From the NCBI RefSeq assembly GCF_001625085.1, contig NZ_BDAW01000033.1:41061-105060 (forward strand): 64,000 nt of DNA, written 5' to 3'. The translations under genes and the position numbers were made by a program. The DNA is from Nocardia acidivorans NBRC 108247 (lineage in GTDB: Bacteria > Actinomycetota > Actinomycetes > Mycobacteriales > Mycobacteriaceae). The notes below the pieces were generated by a model. The model did not search any database. It saw nothing but the letters and a program-made list of their open reading frames with translations, and was not told where the DNA came from. Shown here piece after piece: positions 17,054 to 27,092 of the stretch (position 1 is the first letter of the stretch; each line of letters opens with the position of its first letter).

Positions 17054-18316
17054 GTGTGGCTCGAGCTGATCACCATTCCGCTGTTTACCGGGGTCATCGG
17101 CTATGTCACGAACTGGACCGGCATCCTCATGTTGTTCGAGCCGATCCGTTTCCACGGATTCCGATTGCCCGGATTGCGCTGGGTCTTCCCCTACCTGCCG
17201 CGGCGGATCCAGGTGCTGCCGCTGCTGTCCGACGACGGCCGGATCGGCTGGCAGGGGATCGTGCCCTCGCGCGCGGAGAAGATGTCCAGCATCGCCGTCG
17301 ACAAGGGGTTCTCCAAACTGGGGAGCATGTCGGACTTCTATCGGGAGCTCGATCCGGACGGCATCGCCGAACAGTTGGTCACGCTCACCAGACCGGAGAT
17401 TCCGGCCATCGTCGCGCGCATTCTCGAGCGCCGGAATCCGCAATTGTGGTTCAACCTGCCCGAATCCGCGCGCGAACTGGTGTATCGCCGGGTCGCCGAG
17501 CAGTTGCCCACCAGCGCCCGCGCCATTACCGATGCCATCGGCGAATATATCGAGGAATTGATCGACCCCAAGTGGATGACCATCCGGCATCTCACCGCGA
17601 ACCCGCGCCTGATCAATCGCATCTTCCGTGAGATCGCCGCCGCCGAACTGCGATTCATGCAGAACTTCGGCTTCTACTTCGGCTTCCCCATGGGTTTCGT
17701 GCTGGTCGCGGTCCTGCACTTCTTCCCGTACTGGTGGGTGCTGCCGCTCGGCGGGGTGGTGATCGGCTACATCGTGAACTGGGTCGGCATCACCATGATC
17801 TACGAACCGCTGCATCCGAAGTGGTGGGTGCCGTGGCGGCAGGGCCTGATGCTCAGGCGCCGCAACGAGATCGCCGACGGCTACGCGGAAATCATTGCGG
17901 GCGAGGTCATGACGCCCCAGAACCTCGCTCGCGAACTACTGGCCGGGCCGCGCGCCGACCGCACCACCGCCATGCTGGACTCGATTCTTAGCGCCTCGAT
18001 CGATCAGGCGGTCGGCCAGGCCAAACCGGCCCTGCGCTTCTCCCTGGGCCGTTCCGGCTACGACCGGCTCAAATCCGACGCCACGCCGGAGATCCTGTCG
18101 CTGGCCCACACCGCCTTCTCCGACCCCTCGTTCCTGTCCTCCCAAACCGCCCGCATCCGCGATTTCGTCGCCATCCAGATGCGCGCCCTGGATCGCCAGG
18201 ATTTCGTGGACCTGCTCCGCTCGGCCACCCGGCAGGACGAATGGCTGCTCTTCGTGCACGGCGCGGCCCTGGGCGTGGTCGGCGGGCTGATCCACCTGGC
18301 GATCTTCGGGGTCTGA
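17054..18316 (+). CDS. DUF445 membrane protein
   Basis: About 420 residues of the DUF445 family (YheB/YjiN type). The hallmark is two similar hydrophobic hairpins, IGYVTNWTGILMLFEP near the N-terminus and IGYIVNWVGITMIYEP near residue 240, each ending in the conserved (F/Y)EP. The rest is a long alpha-helical soluble part, and a final membrane helix closes the protein. GTG at 17054 gives the usual MWLELITIPLF beginning; longer frames have no support. The family's biochemical function is unknown; envelope association is likely. Confidence 0.85.
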   Translation: MWLELITIPLFTGVIGYVTNWTGILMLFEPIRFHGFRLPGLRWVFPYLPRRIQVLPLLSDDGRIGWQGIVPSRAEKMSSIAVDKGFSKLGSMSDFYRELDPDGIAEQLVTLTRPEIPAIVARILERRNPQLWFNLPESARELVYRRVAEQLPTSARAITDAIGEYIEELIDPKWMTIRHLTANPRLINRIFREIAAAELRFMQNFGFYFGFPMGFVLVAVLHFFPYWWVLPLGGVVIGYIVNWVGITMIYEPLHPKWWVPWRQGLMLRRRNEIADGYAEIIAGEVMTPQNLARELLAGPRADRTTAMLDSILSASIDQAVGQAKPALRFSLGRSGYDRLKSDATPEILSLAHTAFSDPSFLSSQTARIRDFVAIQMRALDRQDFVDLLRSATRQDEWLLFVHGAALGVVGGLIHLAIFGV

Positions 18317-18320
18317 CCGC

Positions 18321-18764
18321 TCAGACGGGTGTGATGGTGGCGACGATGGTGTGGATGGCGCCGTCGGTCATGGCGAAGGTTTCGGTGATGTCGACGGTCA
18401 TGAGGCGGATTCCGGCGACGCCGGAGTCGAGCAGGTAGCGGGCGGTGACCACATCCCCGGATTCGGTGAAGTGGACCTCGCGGATGCGCTGGACGACCCG
18501 GTACTGAACGCCGTGTTCGAGGTCGTTGCTGAGCTGGGGTCCGGAGTAGCCGGTCTGCAATCCGGCCTCCACGCGGGTGGCGTCGGGGGTGAAGCGGACC
18601 GCACTGGCATCGTGTGAGACCAGGGCGTCGAGATACGCCTCGGCCATGGCCTCGTTGCGGCTGAGCATCGGATCCGCCGCTGCCCCGGCGCTTCCCGAGC
18701 CGACGGTGAGCGCCGCCGCCGCGACTGCGGAGGCCACTGCAACCTGTTTCATTCTCATGCGCAC
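18321..18764 (-). CDS. secreted small protein, NTF2/DUF8021-like
   Basis: 147 residues with a Sec signal peptide: MRMRMKQ, a hydrophobic core of about 18 residues, then GSAGAAADP as cleavage region. The mature part (about 115 residues) begins with a helix containing EAYLDALVSHDASAV, as in SnoaL/NTF2-like proteins, and continues as beta strands. The family is probably DUF8021, but I am not certain. Three ATGs (18764, 18758, 18752) are possible starts. It is convergent with the DUF445 gene, four bases apart. Function unknown. Confidence 0.72.
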   Translation of the reverse strand: MRMRMKQVAVASAVAAAALTVGSGSAGAAADPMLSRNEAMAEAYLDALVSHDASAVRFTPDATRVEAGLQTGYSGPQLSNDLEHGVQYRVVQRIREVHFTESGDVVTARYLLDSGVAGIRLMTVDITETFAMTDGAIHTIVATITPV

Positions 18765-18878
18765 ATCCTGACCTACTACCCGGCGGTAGGCGCCATGATC
18801 GCCGAGTCCGATCGGGCGGAATGCTCGCTAAAGGGACTTCTCAGTTTTCTCGCGGCCGGGTATTCCATAATCGAATCC

Positions 18879-19619
18879 ATGCCCAAGCCCTGCCTGCTAC
18901 TGCAGTTGCGCCCGGAGACCGCCGCCGCGGATGACGAATACGAGGCCATCCTGCGCATGGGCGGGCTCGGAGCAAGCGATGTGGTGCGGGTGCGGATGGA
19001 TCTGGGATTTCCCGAGCTGCTGCTGGACGATTACTCCGCGGTCATAGTCGGCGGCGGGCCCAGCAATGTCAGTAATCCGGACGATCGCAAATACGACTAC
19101 CAGCGCAAATTCGAGCCCAGGCTGCGGGAACTCCTGAATGAGATTGTGGCGCGGGACTTTCCGTATCTCGGGGCCTGCTACGGGCTGAGCATTCTCGCCG
19201 ATGTGCTCGGCGGGCGGGTCAGTGATGAGCGTTACGGTGAGACCGCCGGGGCCACCACCATCGAACTCACCCCGCAGGCCGGGCAGGATCCGCTGGTCGC
19301 GGGCCTACCGCACGCCTTTCGCGCCTTCGTCGGACATAAGGAAGCCTGCCAGGAGGTGCCGCCCGGTGCGGTATTGCTGGCGGACTCGGCGGGCTGCCCG
19401 GTGCAGATGGTGCGGGTCGGCGAACACGTGTACGCCACCCAATTCCATCCGGAACTCGATGGCGACGGACTCGCGCTGCGCATCGAAATCTATCGCAATG
19501 CGGGCTATTTCGATCCAGAGGAGGCCGACCTGTTGACCGAGCTCGGACATCGCGAATCGGTGCCGGTGCCGGCGGAGATCCTGCGCCGCTTCGTCGACCG
19601 CTACTACCTCGGCCGATGA
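18879..19619 (+). CDS. class I glutamine amidotransferase-like protein
   Basis: 246-residue GATase1-fold protein. The nucleophile is Cys100 in YLGACYGLSILAD and the histidine-glutamate pair lies in TQFHPELDGDG, so the triad is complete. Proteins of this type resemble the GuaA amidotransferase domain but stand alone; some are gamma-glutamyl hydrolases. ATG at 18879 (MPKPCLLLQL) is chosen because the frame upstream is poor. Its stop overlaps by 4 bp with the start of the PAP2-kinase fusion, implying co-translation. Confidence 0.85.
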   Translation: MPKPCLLLQLRPETAAADDEYEAILRMGGLGASDVVRVRMDLGFPELLLDDYSAVIVGGGPSNVSNPDDRKYDYQRKFEPRLRELLNEIVARDFPYLGACYGLSILADVLGGRVSDERYGETAGATTIELTPQAGQDPLVAGLPHAFRAFVGHKEACQEVPPGAVLLADSAGCPVQMVRVGEHVYATQFHPELDGDGLALRIEIYRNAGYFDPEEADLLTELGHRESVPVPAEILRRFVDRYYLGR

Positions 19620-21199
19620 ACGTGCCACCCGCACAGCGGCGCTCACCCGGTAGGTTCGACGGGGTGAGTGCGTGGTTCGGGCGAAAGTTCCAGCGGGTAG
19701 GCAATCTCGACAAACGGGTCAATGGCGCGGTGGCGCGGATTCCGGTGACGGCGGTCGATCGCGGCATGCTGCGCCTGACCCATACCGCCGATCGCGGTGT
19801 GCTGTGGGCGGGGATCGCCCTGCTGCTCGCCGCCCGGCAGGGCTCCACGCGCCGGGCCGCACTGCGCGGGGTCATCTCCGTCGGCGGCGCGAGCCTGACC
19901 GTCAATGTCCTGCTCAAGTCCATGTTCGCGCGCCGCCGCCCGGCCGCGGAGGCGCTGCCCTCGCAGCGGCGGGCCGTGCGCTTCCCGACCTCGTCGTCCT
20001 TCCCGTCCGGGCACAGCGCCTCGGCCGCGGCCTTCGCCACGGCGGTCGCGCTGGAGAGCCCGCGCACCGCGTTGGTCGTGGCGCCGCTGGCCGCGACGGT
20101 CGCGTACTCGAGGGTGCACACCGGCGTGCACTGGCCCTCGGACGTATTCGTCGGCGCGGCGGTCGGTTCCGGTATCGCGCTGGCCACCCAGCGCTGGTGG
20201 CCGGTGCGCGTCTCGGATGAGGCCGCGGCGCACCCGGTTCGCGAAGCGCCCACCATGGTGGATGGCAAAGGTCTTGTGGTGCTGGTGAATCCGGTCTCCG
20301 GCGCGGCCGGCTACGACCCGTACGACGATGTGGTCGCCGCCCTGCCCGCGGCCATCGTGCATCGCACCGAGCCCGGCCGTGACTGCGCCGAACACCTCGA
20401 GACCCTGCTGCGCGAACTCACCGGCAGCACCGAGGTATTGGCGGTCGGCGCGGCGGGCGGCGACGGCACCATTGCCGCGGCGGCCACCGTGGCGCTCACC
20501 AATGGTCTTCCGCTGGTGGTTATTCCGACCGGCACGCTCAATCACTTCGCGCGCGATCTGGGGGTGTACGACCTCCAGGAGGTGGTGGACTCCACCGGTG
20601 CGGGGGAGGCCGTCGCGGTCGATATCGCGAGTGTGGAGCTGGAGACCGCCACCGGATCGCGCACCCATCACCTGATCAATACCGCCAGCCTGGGCGCGTA
20701 TCCGGAGCTGGTGCGGCTGCGCGAGAAGTGGCAGGGCCGCTGGGGTAAATGGCCCGCCTTCGCCGTCGCGCTGATCACCATGCTGCGGCGCGCGGAGCCG
20801 ATCCGCATCCGCTTCGAAGGCCGCTGGCACGATGTGTGGTTCGTATTCGTCGGCAATGGCCCGTATCACCCGCACGGCGCGGTTCCGGCCTTCCGCTCCC
20901 GCCTCGATGCCGGACTCCTGGATGTGCGCTGGTTGCGGGCCGATATCCGCTTCTCCCGGAGCCGGGCGGTGCTGGCGCTGCTGCTTGCCGCCATCGGCCG
21001 CAGCAAGGTGTACGGCGAGATCCAGGTGCCCGAGCTGACCGTGCATCTGAACGAACCCGAGGCCGTCGCCGCGGACGGTGAGGTGCTGTCCGAGGCCATT
21101 CGCGTGCACTTCTCGATCGCGGGTCAGGTCACGGCCTACCGCCGCGACGAATCCAATCCGCGCTGGGTGAATCGGCCCCGGCCGCACCATCGCGGGTAG
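19616..21199 (+). CDS. PAP2 phosphatase-diacylglycerol kinase fusion
   Basis: 527 residues with two enzymatic domains. The N-terminal membrane PAP2 domain shows KSMFARRRP (motif 1), PSGHSASAAAF (motif 2) and SRVHTGVHWPSD (motif 3). From about residue 220 a soluble diacylglycerol/sphingosine-kinase-type domain follows, with VLVNPVSG, GGDGT and PTGTLNHFARDL. One domain removes phosphate from lipid phosphates and the other adds it to diacylglycerol-like lipids, so the fusion may control phosphatidate turnover. ATG at 19616 overlaps the amidotransferase stop; a GTG at 19664 is an alternative. Such fusions are known in actinomycetes. Confidence 0.9.
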   Translation: MNVPPAQRRSPGRFDGVSAWFGRKFQRVGNLDKRVNGAVARIPVTAVDRGMLRLTHTADRGVLWAGIALLLAARQGSTRRAALRGVISVGGASLTVNVLLKSMFARRRPAAEALPSQRRAVRFPTSSSFPSGHSASAAAFATAVALESPRTALVVAPLAATVAYSRVHTGVHWPSDVFVGAAVGSGIALATQRWWPVRVSDEAAAHPVREAPTMVDGKGLVVLVNPVSGAAGYDPYDDVVAALPAAIVHRTEPGRDCAEHLETLLRELTGSTEVLAVGAAGGDGTIAAAATVALTNGLPLVVIPTGTLNHFARDLGVYDLQEVVDSTGAGEAVAVDIASVELETATGSRTHHLINTASLGAYPELVRLREKWQGRWGKWPAFAVALITMLRRAEPIRIRFEGRWHDVWFVFVGNGPYHPHGAVPAFRSRLDAGLLDVRWLRADIRFSRSRAVLALLLAAIGRSKVYGEIQVPELTVHLNEPEAVAADGEVLSEAIRVHFSIAGQVTAYRRDESNPRWVNRPRPHHRG

Positions 21200-21373
21200 G
21201 TCCGGTAGTCCGCAATCGCTGATTCTCGTGAAAGTTGACCGCGCTGGTCGTACCTTGTATGAGGGCAGAAACCCTGCCGCACAGGAACTTCCGCTGGTCA
21301 TCAGTCCAGTGCTCTTCGCTCCGCCCGCAATCGGAACAATAGCGTTTTGGTCGAGGATCCAGGGGGTTGTGCC

Positions 21374-23637
21374 GTGCAGCCGTTCGAACTTCCCGATTTC
21401 TACATGCCCTATCCGGCCCGGCTCAATCCGTATTTGGAGCAGGCCCGCGCCCATACCCGCGAATGGGCCGCGGAGATGGGATTCTTCGAACCGCAGCAGG
21501 GCTATCACATCTGGGATGAGAGCGATCTCGAGCGCCACGACTACGGCTTGCTCTGCGCCTACACCCATCCCGACTGCGATGGCGCGGAGCTGGATCTCAT
21601 AACCGACTGGTACGTCTGGGTGTTCTATTTCGACGACCATTTCCTCGAGCTGTACAAGCGTACTCGCGATATGCGGGGTGCGCGCGAATACCTGGAGCGG
21701 CTGCGCGAATTCATGCCGCTCGAGGGCATCGATATGCCCGAACCGACCAATCCGGTGGAGCGCGGCCTGGCCGATCTGTGGCCGCGCACGGTGCCGAGCA
21801 TGTCGCTGGATTGGCGGCGGCGCTTCGCCACCACCACGCAGGCGCTGCTGGAGGAGTCGCGCTGGGAGTTGAACAATATCGCCGAGGGCCGCGTGGCCAA
21901 TCCCATCGAGTACGTCGAAATGCGGCGCAAGGTCGGCGGTGCGCCGTGGTCGGCCAATCTGGTCGAGCATGCCGTGCACGCCCAGGTGCCCGCGCGGCTC
22001 GCGCCCACCCGGCCGCTGCGGGTGCTTTCCGATACCTTCTCCGATGCCGTTCACCTGCGCAATGACATCTTCTCCTATGAGCGCGAGGTGCGGCAGGAGG
22101 GCGAGAACGCCAATGGCATTCTGGTCATGGAGCGCTTTCTCGAGGTGGACACCCAGACCGCCGCGGAGATCGTGAACGATCTGCTCACCTCGCGCGTGCA
22201 GCAGTTCGAGTACACCGCGCTCACCGAATTGCCGCTGCTGTTCGCCGAATACGGGGTGAGCCCGGCCGAACAGGCCGATGTCTCGCTGTACGCCAAGGGA
22301 TTACAGGATTGGCAGTCCGGCGGGCATGAATGGCATCTGCGCTCCAGCCGGTATATGAACAGGGGCAGTCGCAAGAGTGCGGCCCATCCACTGCTGGCGG
22401 CCTTCGCACCCGCGGGGCTGGGCATGTCCGCGCTGGGGATAACGCCGAGTAGTTTGGGGCTCGAGCGATTCGCGCGGGTCGCGCATCAACCGTATGAACA
22501 GGTCGGCGCGACTCCGCTGCCGGAGATCTACATGCCCTTCGAACTCCGGCTCAATCCACTGCTGAAGAGCGCACGGGAGAATGTGGTCGACTGGACGCGT
22601 GCGATGGGCATGCTCGAACCGGCCCCAGGATTCCCGGCGAATATCTGGACCGAACAGGATCTGCGTGATTTCGACTTCGCGCTCTGCTCCGCGGGATTGG
22701 ATCCCGACGCCACCGGTGACGAATTGGATCTGGCCACCTCCTGGCTCGCTGGGGCACGTATGTGGACGACTACTACCCGGCGGTTTTCTTCCCGACCCGG
22801 AATCTGATCGCCGCCAAGGTGCAGGGCCGCCGGTTACAGGAGTTCATGCCGATCGACGAGCCCGTCACCGCGACCCCGGCCAACCCGCTCGAACTCGGGC
22901 TGCTGGATCTGTGGACTCGCACCACCGCGGCTATGGACACCGATCACCGGCATGAATTCCGCAGGGCCGTCCAGAGTTTCCTCACCGCGTGCGAATGGGA
23001 GGTGCTCAATCACACCCTGCACCGCATCCCCGATCCCATCGACTACGTGGAGATGCGGCGCGACACCTTCGGCTCCGATCTCACCAAGGCGCTCTCGCGC
23101 CCGCCGCACGGCAATCTCGTTCCGCCGCAGATCTATCGGACGCAGACCCTCGCGAATCTGGAGAACACCGCCGCCGACTACGCCATCCTGCTCAACGACC
23201 TGTTCTCCTATCAGAAGGAGACCGAGTTCGAGGGCGACTTCCACAACGGCGTCAGCGTCATCCGCAATTTTCTGGACTGCGACCGCGACCGCGCCGTCAC
23301 CCTGGTCAATGACCTCATGACCGCCCGCATGCAACAGTTCGAACATGTCGTCGCCGTCGAACTCCCCACCCTCTACGAGGAGTACGACCTCGACGAATCC
23401 GTTCGCGACGTGCTGAACCAGCGCGCCGCCGAACTTCAGGGCCGGATGGCCGCAATCCTGAACTGGCACATGAACTGCCGCCGCTACCGGGAGTCGCACC
23501 TGCTCCACCGCTTCCGGCCGCAACCGCCCATCCCCGCCTCCCTCCCAACGCTGCCCTTCCTCCGCCCCACCGGCCTGGGCACCCACGGCCTGCGCATCGC
23601 TCCGCCCCGCACCGCCTCCCAGATCACTTCCGGCTGA
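21374..23637 (+). pseudogene. geoA: geosmin synthase (germacradienol/geosmin), frameshifted
   Basis: Two-domain terpene cyclase of about 755 residues. N-terminal domain: FELPDFYMPYPARLNP, acidic motif DDHFLE (87-92) and NDIFSYERE; it would convert farnesyl diphosphate to germacradienol. C-terminal domain: MPFELRLNPL, DDYYP and NDLFSYQKE; it would make geosmin. At about 22750 the frame changes: WLA is followed by WGTYVDDYYP only if one base is restored, so a single deletion separates 21374-22749 from the rest. GTG at 21374 has AGGGGG upstream. As read, only the N-terminal cyclase plus 20 wrong residues would be made. A sequencing error is the main alternative. Confidence 0.88.
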
Positions 23638-23687
23638 GGAGATACCCGGCCACCGGCCCGGAGTCAGTGCCGCGCGGTCGGTCTCGA

Positions 23688-24299
23688 CTACTGGGCCGTG
23701 GGCTGATGCTTCAGGGCCTGCTCGTAGCCGCCCTCGGGGGCCTGGTCGTCGGAGGTGTAGACCAGGTGCAGCACACCGGTGGTGAAGGTCTTGGACGAGA
23801 GCAGCTTCAGGGGGATCGGGGTGCTCTCGTCCCAGAGGCGCAGGCCGTGGCGCAGGGCGATGGGGTGCACCAGCAGGTGGAGTTCGTCGAGCAGGCCCGC
23901 GGCCAGCAGCTGGCGGACGATGGAGGGGGAGCCGCTCATACCGATATCGGTGGCGCCGGGCTCGGCCTTGAGGGCCTTGACCCCTTCGATCAGATCGCCG
24001 CGCAGCAGTTCGGAGTTGCGCCATGGCAGGTCGAGATCCTGATGCGAGACCACGATCTTGCGGGCATCGCCCAGCGTCTTGGCCATTCTGGCATCCTCGC
24101 CACCGGCGTTCTCGCGGGCGGGCCAGGCGTCGGCGAAGCCCTCGTAGGTGACGCGGCCCAGCAGCAGGGTGTCGGCGGTCATGAGCTGGGAGCCGACGGC
24201 CTCACCCATCTCGTCGTTGAAGTACGGGAAGTGCCAGTCCTGGGGGTCGCCGATGACGCCGTCGAGCGAAATGAACAGGCCCGCAGTGATTTTCCGCAT
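23688..24299 (-). CDS. dihydrofolate-reductase-fold protein (RibD C-terminal family)
   Basis: 203 residues of the RibD_C/DHFR-like superfamily, common as multiple copies in actinobacteria. The start MRKITAGLFISLDGVIGDP, the TLLLGRVTYEGF segment and GSPSIVRQLLAAGLLDEL are family landmarks; the latter forms the NADPH-binding region. It is a soluble, probably NADPH-dependent reductase of unknown substrate, not a folate enzyme by default. ATG at 24299 has AGGAGC upstream. It is convergent with the geosmin synthase gene and stands alone. Confidence 0.85.
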   Translation of the reverse strand: MRKITAGLFISLDGVIGDPQDWHFPYFNDEMGEAVGSQLMTADTLLLGRVTYEGFADAWPARENAGGEDARMAKTLGDARKIVVSHQDLDLPWRNSELLRGDLIEGVKALKAEPGATDIGMSGSPSIVRQLLAAGLLDELHLLVHPIALRHGLRLWDESTPIPLKLLSSKTFTTGVLHLVYTSDDQAPEGGYEQALKHQPTAQ

Positions 24300-24517
24300 G
24301 ATGTGCTCCTCTGGTCAGGGGGTGTCACCCATATAGACGGGCCGTCCCGCCGGAATTAATCGCCGCGGCCCGAGCGCGGTCACCAGCCGGGGCGATCACC
24401 GTGTTCGAGTCGATAGGTGTTCTCGCACGCCGCATCCTGGGCGTCGATGATGGTGCGCGCGAACCGAACCCCGTTTCGCCCGCCGTGACGAGGCCGGGGA
24501 CGACCCCGCGGCGGTGC

Positions 24518-25513
24518 TCAGTACGGCGCAGACCGCGGCGACCAGCGCGCGGTGATTTCGGTGGAAAGCGCGCGCGGGAAGGAGATTCGCGCCGGATCGC
24601 CATCGCAGGTGTAGCGCCGCTCGGGATGTTCGGCGAGTTGATCGAGCCAGTAGCCGGAGTCGAACGGCACGGGAGCGCGGCCCGAGCGGATACGGGGGAT
24701 GGCGGTGGGATCGAGCGCGCCGAAGGGGGAGGGCGCGGGTTCGGCGCCGACCAGCAGCACCGCGTCGAAGGTATACGGTGTGCCGTCCCAGCTGCCCGCA
24801 CTGACCAGGGCGTGATCCGCGGGTGAAATGCCCAGGGGCAGAGCCATTGTCCGCACCGGTTGATTCGGTGTCGCCGCGGCGATGGCCCGCAGATTCTGCA
24901 CGAACTCCCGCTGCACGCCGGTGCTGTCCAGCCGCCCCAGATTGGCGTGGGTGGCGGTATGCGCGCCGATCTCGTACCCGTGCGCGGCCAACCAGGGCAG
25001 GGCGCGCGGATCATCGGCGAACGGTTCATTGTTCACGAAGAATGTTGCGGTGGCACCGAATTCGGGATGCGCACCGCGGAACTCCTCGAGAATCGCGATG
25101 GCGGTGTCCGCGGCGGGCGCGCCCTCGGCGGTGAAGGACAACTGGCTGGTGGTCGAATCGTCGAAGGTCAGCACCACCGGATGGGTGCCCGCGGGCAGCT
25201 CGATCGCGCCGGAGATGTAGCGGGACACCGTAATCGGACGGTAGTTCTCCCGCAGCAGCCGGTCCAGCTCCGCGCGGAACTTCTCCGGGGTCTGATCGTA
25301 ATCACCGGCCGGGGTCCGGGACAGCTGGTGATACATCAGGATCGGCACCACGCCGAGCTCATTCGCGCCGACGGCGGCCGGATCGGGCGGCGGGACCGTC
25401 GTGGTCGCGGGAGGTGTGCTGGGCGCGGCGGTCTGCTGCTCGGGTGCGGCGCAGGCGGCGGCGAGTAGAAGCAGCGCCGCGGTGATCACCCGCAGGACCG
25501 CGATCTTGGCCAT
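24518..25513 (-). CDS. polysaccharide deacetylase-family lipoprotein
   Basis: 331 residues. A lipoprotein signal ends in LLAAAC with Cys21 as lipidation site, followed by a Pro/Thr linker. The NodB-homology domain contains PILMYHQL, LTFDDST (catalytic Asp and metal Asp) and GAHTATHANL (metal-binding HxxxH). It should sit outside the membrane and remove acetyl groups from a cell-wall or capsular polysaccharide. ATG at 25513 is the start. It is divergent from the glycoside-hydrolase-like gene 94 bp away, suggesting a shared promoter region for surface enzymes. Confidence 0.88.
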   Translation of the reverse strand: MAKIAVLRVITAALLLLAAACAAPEQQTAAPSTPPATTTVPPPDPAAVGANELGVVPILMYHQLSRTPAGDYDQTPEKFRAELDRLLRENYRPITVSRYISGAIELPAGTHPVVLTFDDSTTSQLSFTAEGAPAADTAIAILEEFRGAHPEFGATATFFVNNEPFADDPRALPWLAAHGYEIGAHTATHANLGRLDSTGVQREFVQNLRAIAAATPNQPVRTMALPLGISPADHALVSAGSWDGTPYTFDAVLLVGAEPAPSPFGALDPTAIPRIRSGRAPVPFDSGYWLDQLAEHPERRYTCDGDPARISFPRALSTEITARWSPRSAPY

Positions 25514-25607
25514 TGTCGAACTCTACTGTCCGCCAATCCGTCTCGGGTGAGAGTCGGGAATCTCACGCGCGGCGCGCGCGGACAGCGGATAGTTTGGGGT
25601 ACCCAGA

Positions 25608-26960
25608 GTGAGAGTTGGTGTGCGCGTGCTGAAGCGGGTCCCGGCCGCCGGGCGAGGACGACTGGCGGTCGTCGCCGCGGTGGTGGTGATTGTCGTGGCC
25701 GGTGTGATCATCGGTTTCCTGCGAGCCGATCCCGCGGCGCGGACCGCGGCGGCGGTGATTCCGCTGGCCCTGGAGGTGAATCAACCCGAGGCGGTCACCT
25801 CACTGCACGCCCCGATCACCGTGCGCGGCACCGCGACCGGGGCCAAGAGCCTGACCGTGGGCGGACAGCCGGTGACGCCCGCCGCCGACGGCGGCTTCCA
25901 GGTCACCCTGCCGCGTCTGACCTCCGACGCCGCGGTGGTGGCCACCGATGCAGACGGCAAGACCCTGACCCGGCCCATCACCGTCCGCGCCGAGGTGCCG
26001 CGGATTCGGGCCGTGCATGTCACCGCGTATGCCTGGGCCTACGAGCCCATGCGCGAGGATGTGCTGAATATGGCGCGCGAGGGGCGGATCGATACCGTCC
26101 AACTCGATATCAAGGATGAGGACGGCGTCGTCGGCTACGACTCGCAGGTGCCGCTGGCCCGGGACGCCGGGGCCTCGGCGGGTATCTACAATGCGACCGA
26201 AGCCCTGAAGACCTTGCACGACATGGGAATTCGTGTGGTGGGCCGGATTGTCGCGTTCCGTGATCGCACCATGGCCGAATGGGCATGGCATGCGGGGCAT
26301 CCCGACTGGGTGATCCAGAATCCGGGCGGCGGACCGTACGCGAGCCACTACGGGGCCATCGCCTTCACCAACTTCGCCAGTGCCGAGATGCGCCGCTACA
26401 ACATCGATCTCGCGACCGAGGCCGCCGGGCTGGGCTTCGACGAGATCATGTACGACTACATTCGGCGGCCGGACGGGCCGCTGTCCAGCATGGTGTTCCC
26501 GGGGCTGACCGATACCCCGGCCAACTCCATCGCCGAATTCCTGCGCGAGAGCCGCGATCCCGTGCGGGCGGCGGGAGCCTTCCAGAGCGCGGCGGTGTTC
26601 GGTATCGCCGCCACCCGGCCCGAGGAGATCGCACAGGACATCCCGCTCATGGCCCGGCATCTGGACTACGTCGCGCCCATGCTCTATCCGTCGCATTGGA
26701 ATGCGGGGGAATACGATGTGGCCAGCCCGAATTCGCAGCCGTACGACATCGTCTTCCGCTCGCTCCAGGACTTCCAGCGCCAGGTGGAGGGCACCGGGGC
26801 CAAGGTGATTCCGTGGTTGCAGGATTTCAGCCTCGGAGTGAACTACGGCGATGCGCAGGTGCGCGCGCAGGTGGATGCGGCCGCGGCGGTGGGCATCCCG
26901 AGCTTCTTCCTGTGGAATGCGGCGGTGCGCTATCACTCGGGGGCGCTGGATCCGGCCTGA
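25608..26960 (+). CDS. membrane-anchored putative glycoside hydrolase (DUF4015)
   Basis: 450 residues: one N-terminal membrane anchor (about residues 20-40), an Ig-like/bacterial bridging segment with APITVRGTATGAKSLTVGG, then a TIM-barrel of the DUF4015 putative glycoside hydrolase family. The barrel shows VHVTAYAW, DTVQLDIKDEDG, FDEIMYDYIRRPDG (candidate catalytic Asp/Tyr region) and YVAPMLYPSHWNAGEY. It is probably extracytoplasmic and acts on a polysaccharide. GTG codons at 25608, 25620 and 25626 are all possible starts; the first is reported. No substrate is assigned to the family with certainty. Confidence 0.82.
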   Translation: MRVGVRVLKRVPAAGRGRLAVVAAVVVIVVAGVIIGFLRADPAARTAAAVIPLALEVNQPEAVTSLHAPITVRGTATGAKSLTVGGQPVTPAADGGFQVTLPRLTSDAAVVATDADGKTLTRPITVRAEVPRIRAVHVTAYAWAYEPMREDVLNMAREGRIDTVQLDIKDEDGVVGYDSQVPLARDAGASAGIYNATEALKTLHDMGIRVVGRIVAFRDRTMAEWAWHAGHPDWVIQNPGGGPYASHYGAIAFTNFASAEMRRYNIDLATEAAGLGFDEIMYDYIRRPDGPLSSMVFPGLTDTPANSIAEFLRESRDPVRAAGAFQSAAVFGIAATRPEEIAQDIPLMARHLDYVAPMLYPSHWNAGEYDVASPNSQPYDIVFRSLQDFQRQVEGTGAKVIPWLQDFSLGVNYGDAQVRAQVDAAAAVGIPSFFLWNAAVRYHSGALDPA

Positions 26961-27092
26961 GGGCAACCGTCCAGCCGCCTCGGCGATCCGGACATAGGTG
27001 AGCTTCGGGACGAAGGCTGTATATGTCGGTTCCGGGTGCTGTACTTGGAGCCTGATTGTTATGGAATCGTTTTCGGGCTGCGAGGTAGCGCG

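Noticed and set aside
19643..22054. 803-codon minus-strand frame
   Set aside because: Antisense of the PAP2-kinase and geosmin synthase genes; crosses two real genes and has shadow composition.
24325..25029. Minus-strand frame overlapping the deacetylase 3' end
   Set aside because: Different frame from the deacetylase, Pro/Arg/Ser-rich, no motif.
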